DNA of 64,000 nucleotides from Lachnospiraceae bacterium. Lineage in GTDB: Bacteria; Bacillota; Clostridia; Lachnospirales; Lachnospiraceae. Numbering within the stretch: the stretch's first letter is position 1; each line of letters starts with the position of its first letter. The notes beneath the pieces were generated by a model. That model was not told the origin of the DNA. It saw nothing but the letters and a program-made list of their open reading frames with translations, and made no database searches. Below are positions 17,801 through 25,343 of this stretch, one piece after another. The position numbers were made by a program, and so were the translations under genes. The stretch lies in contig CAJTFL010000022.1 in NCBI GenBank assembly GCA_910575565.1, positions 1 to 64,000 on the forward strand, given 5' to 3'.

Positions 17801-18344
17801 GGAAACAAACAAGGCTAATGTGATGGATAATTCCATCGTTACCATAGGCGGCATGGTGACGGGGAAAACGACGAAGGCCACCAGGACGGGGCAGATGATG
17901 GCCTTTATCACCCTGGAGGATATGCTGGGATCCGTGGAAGTGCTGGTTTTCCCAAACGTCTATGAAAGCAACAGAGAGCTTTTCCGGGAGGAGGAAAAAC
18001 TGTTTATCCAGGGACGGGTTTCCATCGGCGATGATCCGGTAGGAAAGCTGATCTGCGGCCATGTGGTTTCTTTCCGGGATGTGCCAAGGGAGCTTTGGAT
18101 TCAGTTTGAAAATCTGGAAAGCTACCGGGCTGGCGAGCAGGTTTTCCTGGATCTGCTAAAGGACAGCGAAGGCGGGGATCGGGTGGTGGTTTACTTAAAA
18201 CAGGAAAAGGCGAAGAAGATTTTGCCTGAAAACTGGAAAGTGAAGGCAGATCCTGAGCTGTTAGGGAAGTTGACGAAAATACTTGGTGAAAAAAATGTCA
18301 GACTGGTGGAAAAAGGGATTGAAATACGGAGAAAAATGGGTTAA
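14862..18344 (+). CDS. dnaE: DNA polymerase III alpha subunit (DnaE)
   Basis: 1160 aa from ATG 14862 (GGGAGGGG site); the upstream in-frame ATG at 14814 lacks one. Order of domains: PHP (HLHVHTEYSLLDG at the N-terminus), the C-family palm with PDIDIDF at about residues 396-402 and the GPGRGSAAGS block, fingers (FAKYAFNKSHAACYAVVAYQTAFLK), tandem HhH, and a C-terminal OB fold (VTIGGMVTGKTTKATRTGQMMAFITLED). Replicative or primer-extending polymerase working with PolC in Bacillota. The class, DnaE1 or DnaE3, is not decided here. A Q-M-S-L-F motif near residue 910 (GQMSLFDF) fits clamp binding. Confidence 0.97.
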   Translation: MAFTHLHVHTEYSLLDGSSKIKEIAVRAKELGMDSLAITDHGVMYGVIDFYRAALEAGIKPIIGCEVYVSPGSRFDRETGAGEDRYYHLVLLAENNQGYQNLMKIVSKGFVDGFYYRPRVDYEILSAYHEGIIALSACLAGEVQRFLERGMYEEAKGAALKYEGIFGKGNFFLELQDHGIPAQKTVNQGLMRLGRQLSIDLVATNDIHYIYAEDAKAHDILLCIQTGKKVTDENRMRYEGGQYYLKSEEEMRALFPYAKEALDNTAKIAARCQVEIEFGVTKLPKFVVPDGETSWSYLNRLCREGLARRYPEDDGALRERLDYELGVIQSMGYVDYFLIVWDFIHFARSRGIPVGPGRGSAAGSIVAYCLEITNIDPIRYDLLFERFLNPERVSMPDIDIDFCYERRQEVIDYVVEKYGKDQVVQIVTFGTLAAKGVIRDVGRALDYPYAQCDAIAKMVPRDLGMTLDRALKESPDLRNAYEQDDQVKYLIDMSKRLEGLPRHTSMHAAGVVISRTSVDEYVPLSRAADGTITTQFTMTTLEELGLLKMDFLGLRTLTVIHNAVSQVEKNRGIRLDMDQIDYDDKKVLESIGTGKTEGVFQLESGGMKGFMKELKPENLEDVIAGISLYRPGPMEFIPKYLKGKNDKGSITYDCPQLEPILGPTYGCIVYQEQVMQIVRDLAGYTMGRSDLVRRAMSKKKAAVMERERKNFVYGNQEEGVPGCIANNIDERTANLIFDEMIDFAKYAFNKSHAACYAVVAYQTAFLKYYYPLEFMAALMTSVMDNGNKAAEYILICRQMGIAILPPDINEGESGFTVSGNAIRYGLSAIKSVGKSVVDTIVAERERGGLFTSMENFAERMSNKEVNKKTLENFIKSGALDSMPGNRRQKMMVAPEFLEQKNREKKTSIAGQMSLFDFVGEESKDDFRLTLPDVAEYPKEELLAFEKETLGIYVSGHPMDAYESMWRKNITATTIDFIVDEETNKANVMDNSIVTIGGMVTGKTTKATRTGQMMAFITLEDMLGSVEVLVFPNVYESNRELFREEEKLFIQGRVSIGDDPVGKLICGHVVSFRDVPRELWIQFENLESYRAGEQVFLDLLKDSEGGDRVVVYLKQEKAKKILPENWKVKADPELLGKLTKILGEKNVRLVEKGIEIRRKMG

Positions 18345-18641
18345 GATAGTCATGTACGGGAATGGGAACAGGAAATAATTAGAAATGTTCCGTCAATGCT
18401 TAATTTAGCCTATCAAGGAAGTCCCCCGTTTCTAAGTCGTATAGACGAAAGCGGCGGGCAGGGGGAATTGCTTGTGTCAGATGGGATGTAAGCCCCATCT
18501 GACAAGCTGCGATAGCAGCATAGGATTATGAGGAAGTAGCGAAGCGTATTCCGAATTTTCTTTGGCTCATAAGATGTAGAGGGCAAATGGTCTTTTGGCT
18601 TCTATGATCTTCATTTTTATATCAGGCAGGAGGGCAAAGCT
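18345..18641 (+). repeat. dnaE-pfkA intergenic with stacked hairpins
   Basis: No coding frame. It holds at least four inverted repeats in a row: TCCCCC/GGGGGA (18422-18427 / 18461-18466), TGTCAGATGGG / CCCATCTGACA (18475-18504), GCTGC/GCAGC (18506-18519) and TTATGAG/CTCATAA (18526-18572). The second is a good terminator-like stem for dnaE but lacks a T run. The rest may be a structured pfkA leader or an interspersed palindromic element. Confidence 0.6.
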
Positions 18642-19616
18642 ATGGCAAAGGCAGTTAAAACAATCGGTGTGTTAACCAGCGGCGGTGATGCACCGGGGAT
18701 GAACGCGGCGATCCGTGCGGTGGTACGGACGGCGATTCATGAAGGATTAAAAGTAAAAGGTATTATGCGAGGATATGCAGGGCTTCTTTCCGAAGAGATT
18801 GTGGACATGGACAGCACCAGCGTATCGGATATTATGCATCGAGGAGGAACCATTCTTTACACTGCCAGGTGCATGGAATTTACCACGCCGGAGGGCCAGG
18901 AGCAGGCGGCGGAAATCTGCAGGAAGCACGGCATTGACGGCATCGTGGTCATCGGCGGCGACGGATCCTTTAGGGGAGCCGGGAAGCTGGCGGCCCTGGG
19001 GATCAATACCATCGGCGTTCCGGGAACCATTGATTTAGACATTGCCTGCAGCGAGTATACCATCGGCTTTGATACGGCGGTAAATACGGCCATGGAAGCT
19101 ATCGATAAGGTTCGGGATACCTCCACTTCCCATGAGCGCTGTTCTATCATCGAGGTTATGGGGCGGAATGCAGGCTTCATTGCCTTATGGTGCGGCTTTG
19201 CAAACGGTGCGGAGGATATCCTGCTTCCAGAGCGGTATGACGGCAATGAGCAGGCGCTGATTAACCGGATTATCGACAACCGCAAGCGGGGGAAGAAGCA
19301 CAACATCATTATTAATGCCGAGGGAATCGGCCATTCCACCTCCATGGCAAGGCGTATCGAGGCGGCTACGGGCATTGAGACCAGGGCGACGATCTTAGGC
19401 TATATGCAGCGCGGCGGCACGCCCACCTGTAAAGACCGTGTGTATGCTTCCATTATGGGAGCGAAGGCCGCCCTTCTCCTGGCTGAGGGAAAGAGCAACC
19501 GGGTAGTGGCCTATAAGAATGGCGCATACGTTGATTTTGATATTCAGGAAGCCTTAAGCATGAAGAAGGATATCCCGGAAGACCAGTACGAGATCTTTAA
19601 GATGCTGGTTCGGTAA
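18642..19616 (+). CDS. pfkA: ATP-dependent 6-phosphofructokinase
   Basis: 324 aa, normal PfkA length. TSGGDAPGMNAAIRAVVR at the N-terminus, GGDGSFRGA (Gly in the position that marks ATP and not PPi enzymes), catalytic PGTIDLDI with both aspartates, and the allosteric/substrate block MGRNAGFIALWCG. The usual TIDNDI is TIDLDI here, so the Asn between the two catalytic aspartates is Leu, an unusual but probably tolerated change. Commits fructose-6-phosphate to glycolysis. The AGGAGG site precedes ATG. It follows dnaE as in other Lachnospiraceae. Confidence 0.96.
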   Translation: MAKAVKTIGVLTSGGDAPGMNAAIRAVVRTAIHEGLKVKGIMRGYAGLLSEEIVDMDSTSVSDIMHRGGTILYTARCMEFTTPEGQEQAAEICRKHGIDGIVVIGGDGSFRGAGKLAALGINTIGVPGTIDLDIACSEYTIGFDTAVNTAMEAIDKVRDTSTSHERCSIIEVMGRNAGFIALWCGFANGAEDILLPERYDGNEQALINRIIDNRKRGKKHNIIINAEGIGHSTSMARRIEAATGIETRATILGYMQRGGTPTCKDRVYASIMGAKAALLLAEGKSNRVVAYKNGAYVDFDIQEALSMKKDIPEDQYEIFKMLVR

Positions 19617-19741
19617 GGATAGCTGAAGGCAAGCCTAGCAGAAGAGATGTCCTGCCTGCCCTTAGGCAAGGGATTTGGCATAATCTGGCGTCGTAAGGAT
19701 ACTTACGGCGTCTTTTCTGCGTACAGGAAAAAAGGAGCAGA

Positions 19742-20119
19742 ATGGAAAAAAGAGAAGAAAAGGTAGTGCTCTGCGGAGCCAATTCCTACGAACAAAAATA
19801 TTACTTTAATCAGGATTTCGGAAAGCTTCCCGAGCAGATTAGGCAGGAGCTGCAGATAATGTGCGTGCTGTTTACAGAGGATGTGGGCGGCGTGCTGATC
19901 CTGGAATTTTCCCCCCAGGGGCATCTTACTTTCCGGGTGGAGGCGGATGAGCAGGATTATCTGTTTGACGAGATTGGGAGCGAGCTGAAAATCCGGCAGT
20001 ACCAGCGGGAGAAGCGGGAGCTGTTAGAAAGCCTGGAGCTGTTTTACCAGGTGTTTTTCCTGGGACAGCCGTTTCAGGAAGCTAAAGGCCGCCTGGAGGA
20101 TAAGGAGGAGGAAGACTGA
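19742..20119 (+). CDS. DUF6145-type conserved hypothetical protein
   Basis: 125 aa, acidic. It resembles the uncharacterised DUF6145 family of Lachnospiraceae (NSYEQKYYFNQDFGKLPEQIRQELQ, VLILEFSPQGHLTFRVEADE, and the KIRQYQREKRELLESLELFY helix). No signal peptide, membrane segment or catalytic motif. The last base of its stop is the first base of the dusB start (ATGG over TGATGG), so the two are translationally coupled; a link to tRNA modification is only a guess from that. AAGGAGC lies upstream of ATG. Confidence 0.75.
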   Translation: MEKREEKVVLCGANSYEQKYYFNQDFGKLPEQIRQELQIMCVLFTEDVGGVLILEFSPQGHLTFRVEADEQDYLFDEIGSELKIRQYQREKRELLESLELFYQVFFLGQPFQEAKGRLEDKEEED

Positions 20120-21096
20120 TGGATCTGGCCGGGAAATTAAAGATAGGGGATGTGGTCTTGGATAACCGGCTGATTTTAGCCCCTATGGCCGGAGTGACGG
20201 ATCAGCCCTACCGCCTCATCTGCCGGGAGCAGGGCTGCGCCCTGGTGGTGACGGAGATGGTCAGCGCCAAGGCCATCCTTTACCGGAACAAGAATACCAA
20301 GGCGCTCCTTGCGGTAAGTGAAAAAGAGCGGCCGGCAGCAGTCCAGCTTTTTGGCTCGGATCCGGAGATTTTAGGCCGGATTGCCGCCCAGGTGGAAGAA
20401 GGCCCCTGCGATATGATTGACTTGAATCTAGGCTGCCCCGTGCCCAAGATTGTGAACAATGGGGAAGGATCCGCCTTGATGAAGGATTTGAAAAAGGCGG
20501 AGAAAATTTTTGCTTCCGTGGTGAAGCACACGAAAAAGCCGGTAACGGTTAAGTTTCGGAAGGGCTTTAACGATTCCCAGGTAAACGCGGTGGAATTAGC
20601 CCGGATAGCGGAAGGGTGCGGCGTGTCGGCGGTGGCAGTCCATGGGCGCACCAGGGAGCAGTACTATTCCGGGAAGGCGGACTGGGAGATTATCCGCCAG
20701 GTAAAGGAAGCCGTCCGGATCCCGGTGATTGGAAACGGGGATGTGTTTGCCCCCCAGGATGTAAAGCGGATGCTTGAGGAGACCGGCTGTGACGGGGTGA
20801 TGATTGGCAGGGGAGCGAAAGGGAATCCCTGGATTTTTTCCCAGTCCCTCCATTACCTGAAAACGGGACAAGTGCCGCCAAAGCCGGGGATAAAAGAAAT
20901 CAGGGAAATGATCCTGCGCCATGGGAAGCTTTTGGCGGAATTTAAAGGAGAGAGGACGGCCATGCAGGAGATGAGGAAGCATATTGCCTGGTATACCGCT
21001 GGGCTTCCCCACTCCTCTGCTTTGCGGAACGAAATTAACCAGATTGATCATTTGGACGGGATGCTTGAGCTGTTGGAAAAGCTGGACGGGAGGTAA
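20119..21096 (+). CDS. dusB: tRNA-dihydrouridine synthase B
   Basis: 325 aa. TIM-barrel flavoprotein: APMAGVTDQPYRLICRE at the N-terminus, active-site Cys in NLGCPVPKIVNNGEGSALM (about residue 103), VTVKFRKG, VAVHGRTREQYYSGKADW and the FMN-phosphate loop GDVFAPQDVKRMLEETGCDGVMIGRGAKGNP, then a C-terminal helical tRNA-binding domain. Reduces uridine in the tRNA D-loop with NADPH. It overlaps the upstream DUF6145 gene by one base and is followed by the GH2 gene three bases after its stop, so three genes look co-transcribed. Confidence 0.96.
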   Translation: MDLAGKLKIGDVVLDNRLILAPMAGVTDQPYRLICREQGCALVVTEMVSAKAILYRNKNTKALLAVSEKERPAAVQLFGSDPEILGRIAAQVEEGPCDMIDLNLGCPVPKIVNNGEGSALMKDLKKAEKIFASVVKHTKKPVTVKFRKGFNDSQVNAVELARIAEGCGVSAVAVHGRTREQYYSGKADWEIIRQVKEAVRIPVIGNGDVFAPQDVKRMLEETGCDGVMIGRGAKGNPWIFSQSLHYLKTGQVPPKPGIKEIREMILRHGKLLAEFKGERTAMQEMRKHIAWYTAGLPHSSALRNEINQIDHLDGMLELLEKLDGR

Positions 21097-21099
21097 AAG

Positions 21100-22869
21100 G
21101 TGGAAGAAAAAACAGGTTGCTGGATAGAGGATATAGAGGATAAGGATGTGCCAAGGCCGGATTTTGTCCGCAGGGAATGGGTAAGCTTAGACGGGGAATG
21201 GGAATTTTCTTTTGACCGGCCGGTGTTTGACCGAAAGATAAACGTTCCCTACTGTTATCAGGCGAAAGAAAGCGGCATTGGGGAAACGGAAAGCCACGAG
21301 GTGGTTTGGTATCGGAAGGAATTTATCCTGGAGGAAGAGGTTCCAGGGGAAAAATGCCTGCTGCTGAAATTCGGCGCGGTAGATGATGAAGCGTTCGTAT
21401 ACGTTAACGGCAGCCTAGCCTGCCGCCATGCCGGCGGCTACGTGCCCTTTGAGGCGGATATCACAAAGCTGGTGCATAAGGGGGAAAATGTGATCACCCT
21501 GCGGGTTTTGGATGATGAGGACGCCGCCAAGCCCAGGGGCAAGCAAACCTGGACAGGAAGGAAATTTGGCTGCTGGTATACCCCGGTGACGGGGATCTGG
21601 CAGAGGGTGTGGCTGGAATACGCCGGAAGGCCGTATATCCGGCAGATTAAGATCACGCCGGATCTGGAGCATGATTTGGCTCTGTGCGAGGTATTTCTTT
21701 CCGAATCGGGGAAAGTGTCTCTGTGCGCTTCTTTTAGGCTCCTTCCCGCCATGGGAGAAGGCCAGGAAGGGGGAGAGGAGGAGCGGCAGGAAGAAAAGCT
21801 GTTCTTAGGAAAGCAGGAGTTTTTTGGGGATAAAGGCTACGGGAAATGCATCCTGTCCCTTCCGGATCTGGACGTGTGCCAAGACCGCCTGACCTGGGCC
21901 CCGGAGCATCCCAATCTGATCTGGGCGGAAGTATCTGCGGGAAACGATAAAGTAGAGACTTATTTCGGGATGCGCTCCGTGGAATTTAAGAACGGGAAAT
22001 TTCTGTTAAACGGCAGCTGCTATTACCAGCGGCTGGTTTTGGATCAGGGGTATTGGACGGATACGCTGCTGACGCCGCCGGACGGGGAAGCTCTCCGGAA
22101 GGATATTCTCTTAGCGAAGGCCATGGGCTTTAACGGAGCCAGGAAGCATCAGAAAATTGAAGATCCCAGGTACTACTACTGGGCGGATCGGCTGGGGTTT
22201 CTGGTATGGGGAGAAATGCCCAGCTGCTACCGCTATGATGACCGGACGGTGGAGCGCTCGGCAAAGACGCTTATGGCGTTTATCCGGCGGGACTACAACC
22301 ATCCTTCCATCATTACCTGGGTGACGGCCAATGAAAGCTGGGGGTTAAAAAATGTCAGAACCCATATCCGCCATCAAAGCTTTTCCAATATGCTGGCGTA
22401 CCTGGCAAAATCCTTAGATTCCACCAGGCCGGTCAGCAGCAATGACGGGTGGGAGCAGACCGAACACACCGATATCCTGGCGATCCACGATTACGGCCTG
22501 ATGCCGGAAACATTGGAAAAATACGGGGACATGGAGCGGGTTTTAAAAGAAGGAGTGTGTCATAGGCCGCTGTTGGCCTACGGGCAGGAATACCGGGGGC
22601 AGCCGGTGATGGTAACGGAGTACGGCGGGATTGCCTTTGCGGCGGATGAGGACGGATGGGGGTATTATGATAAGGTAAGCGGTGAGGAGGAATTTCTAAA
22701 AAGGGTGGAGCCGGTTACGGAGTTCCTGATCCGAAGCGGGAAATTCGCAGGCTTCTGCTATACCCAGCTGACGGATGTAATGCAGGAGGTGAACGGGCTT
22801 CTTCGGGAAAACAGGGAGCCGAAGATCGATGTGAAGAAGTTAAGAGAGGTGTTTGGGAAGAGGGGATAA
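21100..22869 (+). CDS. glycoside hydrolase family 2 protein
   Basis: 589 aa with a GTG start at 21100 (GGGAGG eight bases upstream). GH2 architecture: N-terminal jelly-roll sugar-binding domain (SLDGEWEFSFD, VWYRKEF, CLLLKFGAVDDEAFVYVNG, WYTPVTGIWQRVWLEY), immunoglobulin-like middle, then the TIM barrel. The acid/base Glu is in NESWG (E412) and the nucleophile Glu in TEYGG (E507). Retaining beta-glycosidase, likely beta-galactosidase or beta-glucuronidase type; the sugar cannot be fixed by eye. No signal peptide, so intracellular. At 589 aa it is shorter than LacZ, typical of the compact Clostridia forms. Confidence 0.92.
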   Translation: MEEKTGCWIEDIEDKDVPRPDFVRREWVSLDGEWEFSFDRPVFDRKINVPYCYQAKESGIGETESHEVVWYRKEFILEEEVPGEKCLLLKFGAVDDEAFVYVNGSLACRHAGGYVPFEADITKLVHKGENVITLRVLDDEDAAKPRGKQTWTGRKFGCWYTPVTGIWQRVWLEYAGRPYIRQIKITPDLEHDLALCEVFLSESGKVSLCASFRLLPAMGEGQEGGEEERQEEKLFLGKQEFFGDKGYGKCILSLPDLDVCQDRLTWAPEHPNLIWAEVSAGNDKVETYFGMRSVEFKNGKFLLNGSCYYQRLVLDQGYWTDTLLTPPDGEALRKDILLAKAMGFNGARKHQKIEDPRYYYWADRLGFLVWGEMPSCYRYDDRTVERSAKTLMAFIRRDYNHPSIITWVTANESWGLKNVRTHIRHQSFSNMLAYLAKSLDSTRPVSSNDGWEQTEHTDILAIHDYGLMPETLEKYGDMERVLKEGVCHRPLLAYGQEYRGQPVMVTEYGGIAFAADEDGWGYYDKVSGEEEFLKRVEPVTEFLIRSGKFAGFCYTQLTDVMQEVNGLLRENREPKIDVKKLREVFGKRG

Positions 22870-22908
22870 GACAGGCGGAGTGATTCGGCATTCAGAAAGG
22901 AAAATGCG

Positions 22909-24480
22909 ATGGCAAAGGCAATAATGATACAGGGAACCATGTCTAATGTGGGAAAAAGCCTGCTGGTAACGGGATTATGCCGGGTTTTAAAGCAGGACGG
23001 ATACCGGGTGGCTCCCTTTAAATCCCAGAATATGGCATTAAATTCCTATATTACCAGGAACGGGGATGAGATGGGAAGGGCGCAGGCGGTTCAGGCGGAG
23101 GCGGCAGGGATAGAGCCGGAGGCGGCCATGAACCCTATCCTGTTAAAGCCCACTACCGACATGGGCTCTCAGGTGATTGTAAAGGGAAAGCCTGTGGGGA
23201 ATATGAAGGCGAAAGATTATTTTGCTTACAAAAAGGAGTTAATTCCCCAGATTTTGGAAAGCTACCGAAAGCTGGACAGGGAGCATGAGATTATCGTGAT
23301 CGAAGGGGCGGGAAGCCCGGCGGAGATCAATTTAAAACAGGATGATATCGTGAATATGGGGATGGCGAGGATGGCGAATGCCCCAGTGCTTTTAGTGGGG
23401 GATATCGACAGGGGAGGGGTGTTTGCCCAGCTTTACGGAACCATAGCTCTTTTGGAGCCGGAAGAAAGGAAACGGGTGAAGGGCCTGATCATTAATAAAT
23501 TCCGGGGGGATGCGTCCATCCTAATGCCGGGGGTCAGGCAGATCGAAGGTCTTTGCCGCCTTCCGGTGGCAGGAGTGGTTCCTTTTCTGGATGTGGCCAT
23601 CGAAGATGAGGACAGCTTAGGGGATTCCTTAAAAGGCAGCGGCTCCTTGGGGGCGGGCATTGATATCGCGGTAATCCGATTCCCCAGGATTTCTAATTTT
23701 ACGGACTTTGCCGTGTTTTCCTGTATGCCGGATGTAAGGCTTAGGTATGTAAGCAGTCTGGCAAAGCTGGGGAAACCGGATTTAATCATCCTTCCGGGGA
23801 CGAAGAATACCATCGGGGACTTGCTGTGGATGCGGCAGAACGGGCTGGAAGGGGCAATATTAAAGCTGGCAGGGCAGTCGGTTCCCCTTTGGGGAATCTG
23901 CGGCGGCTATCAGATGTTAGGGGAAGAGCTGGAAGATATGCATGGGGCGGAAGGCAGGGCAGGGAGGAAGGTTTCCGGCATGGGGCTTTTGCCCCTTAAG
24001 ACGGTTTTCGGACGGGAAAAGCGGACGGCCCAAGTGGAAGGAGCTTTTTCCCAGGTGGAAGGGATCTTTGAGGAGCTGTCCGGCAAAATGTTTTCCGGGT
24101 ATGAGATCCATATGGGAACGACGGAAATTAACCGGGAGCAGGGGTTTGCGGATACGGCCCGGTATTTTTGCGGCAGGCTGGAAATCTGCCGCCCCCTTTC
24201 ATACCTTATGCCGGTGCAGAGCCAATCAAAAAGGATGAAGGAGGAAGGGATAAGCCGGGGAAACGTATACGGCAGCTATGTCCATGGGATATTTGACCGG
24301 GAAGGGATTGCAAAGGGGATTGCGGATGCCTTGCGGAAGGAAAAAGGCATTTTGGAAGGGAAAGAGGCGGCGGTGGATTACCGGGCTTACCGGGAAAGGC
24401 AGTATGATAAGCTGGCGGAAGGGTTAAGGGAAAGCCTGGATATGGAGTTGGTGTACCGGGTGATTAAGGAAGGGGTGTAG
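22909..24480 (+). CDS. cobQ: cobyric acid synthase
   Basis: 523 aa. N-terminal dethiobiotin-synthetase-like ATPase domain: [19 protein letters not shown]-loop and the [21 protein letters not shown] block characteristic of CobQ/CbiP. C-terminal triad glutaminase with Cys331 in WGICGGYQM and His in YGSYVHGIF near 458. Amidates four side chains (b, d, e, g) of adenosylcobyrinic a,c-diamide in cobalamin synthesis. Start preceded by AAAGGAAAATGCG. Seven bases ahead of cbiC. Only these two cobalamin genes lie here and no B12 riboswitch is visible upstream. Confidence 0.96.
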   Translation: MAKAIMIQGTMSNVGKSLLVTGLCRVLKQDGYRVAPFKSQNMALNSYITRNGDEMGRAQAVQAEAAGIEPEAAMNPILLKPTTDMGSQVIVKGKPVGNMKAKDYFAYKKELIPQILESYRKLDREHEIIVIEGAGSPAEINLKQDDIVNMGMARMANAPVLLVGDIDRGGVFAQLYGTIALLEPEERKRVKGLIINKFRGDASILMPGVRQIEGLCRLPVAGVVPFLDVAIEDEDSLGDSLKGSGSLGAGIDIAVIRFPRISNFTDFAVFSCMPDVRLRYVSSLAKLGKPDLIILPGTKNTIGDLLWMRQNGLEGAILKLAGQSVPLWGICGGYQMLGEELEDMHGAEGRAGRKVSGMGLLPLKTVFGREKRTAQVEGAFSQVEGIFEELSGKMFSGYEIHMGTTEINREQGFADTARYFCGRLEICRPLSYLMPVQSQSKRMKEEGISRGNVYGSYVHGIFDREGIAKGIADALRKEKGILEGKEAAVDYRAYRERQYDKLAEGLRESLDMELVYRVIKEGV

Positions 24481-24487
24481 GGACGGT

Positions 24488-25204
24488 ATGCTTCGGGAAG
24501 AAGGGAAGATGGAGCATCAGGAAGGTTTTGAGGAAGTGCTTCCGGGGCAGATTGAAGCCAAAAGCTTTGAGATTATCGGGGAAGAATTGGCCCGGAGGGG
24601 GATTTGCCTAAAGCCGGAGGAAGAGCCGGTGATTAAGCGGGCAATCCACGCCACGGCGGATTTTGATTACGCTTCCAGCCTGGTATTTGCCCCCGGGGGA
24701 ATTGACATGGGGCTTAAGGCGCTTAAAAGAGGAGCCGCGGTAGTGACGGATACGAACATGGCGAAAGCGGGGATTAATAAACGGAAATTAGAAAGCCTTG
24801 GCGGCCAGGTTTTCTGCTTTATGGCCGATGCGGATGTGGCGGAAAGAGCCAGGGAAATGGGATGCACCAGGGCGGCGGCCAGCATGGAAAAGGCGGCGGC
24901 CTTGTTTGGGAGGGGAGAAAAAGATGGGGAAATAGGAGGAGATGGCAATGCTGTAAATCGCCGCCCGGTAATTGTGGCGGTGGGAAATGCCCCTACCGCC
25001 TTAGCGGCATTGTGCCGGATGATCCGGGAGGGGAGTTTCCTTCCGGATTTGGTGGTGGGCGTGCCGGTAGGCTTTGTCAATGTGGTGCAGTCCAAGGAGC
25101 TTCTTTTGGCACAGGATAAGGTTCCCTATATTGTGGCCAGAGGGGGGAAAGGCGGCAGCAGTGTGGCGGCGGCGGTTGTGAATGCGCTGCTTTATCAGGT
25201 GTAG
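24488..25204 (+). CDS. cbiC: cobalt-precorrin-8 methylmutase
   Basis: 238 aa. CbiC/CobH fold: IEAKSFEIIGEELARRGI, the catalytic His in KRAIHATADFDYASSLVF (about residue 58), a DTNMAKAGINKRKLE block and a GVPVGFVNVVQSKELLL end. Moves a methyl group from C11 to C12 to give cobyrinate in the anaerobic pathway. A stretch of about 16 residues (GRGEKDGEIGGDGNAVNR, residues 140-157) is a Gly/Asp-rich insertion not expected in the family and probably a surface loop. Directly follows cobQ. Confidence 0.94.
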   Translation: MLREEGKMEHQEGFEEVLPGQIEAKSFEIIGEELARRGICLKPEEEPVIKRAIHATADFDYASSLVFAPGGIDMGLKALKRGAAVVTDTNMAKAGINKRKLESLGGQVFCFMADADVAERAREMGCTRAAASMEKAAALFGRGEKDGEIGGDGNAVNRRPVIVAVGNAPTALAALCRMIREGSFLPDLVVGVPVGFVNVVQSKELLLAQDKVPYIVARGGKGGSSVAAAVVNALLYQV

Positions 25205-25225
25205 TGTGGTTTTATCATAAAATCT

Positions 25226-25256
25226 GCCGTCCGTTCAGCCCGCGCCATTCACAAAA
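25226..25256 (+). repeat. 31-base repeat, copy 1
   Basis: Matches 27395-27425 at 30 of 31 bases (GCCGTCCGTTCAGCCCGCGC then CATTC and CAAAA). The two copies flank the LtaS-like gene in the same orientation. Confidence 0.75.
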
Positions 25257-25343
25257 TATTGAAGATTTTCGGTTTTTTCGCCTGGAAATAAGGGGATGCT
25301 TTATGTTAAGATACAAAGCATAAATCGAATCAGGCAGGAGGAA

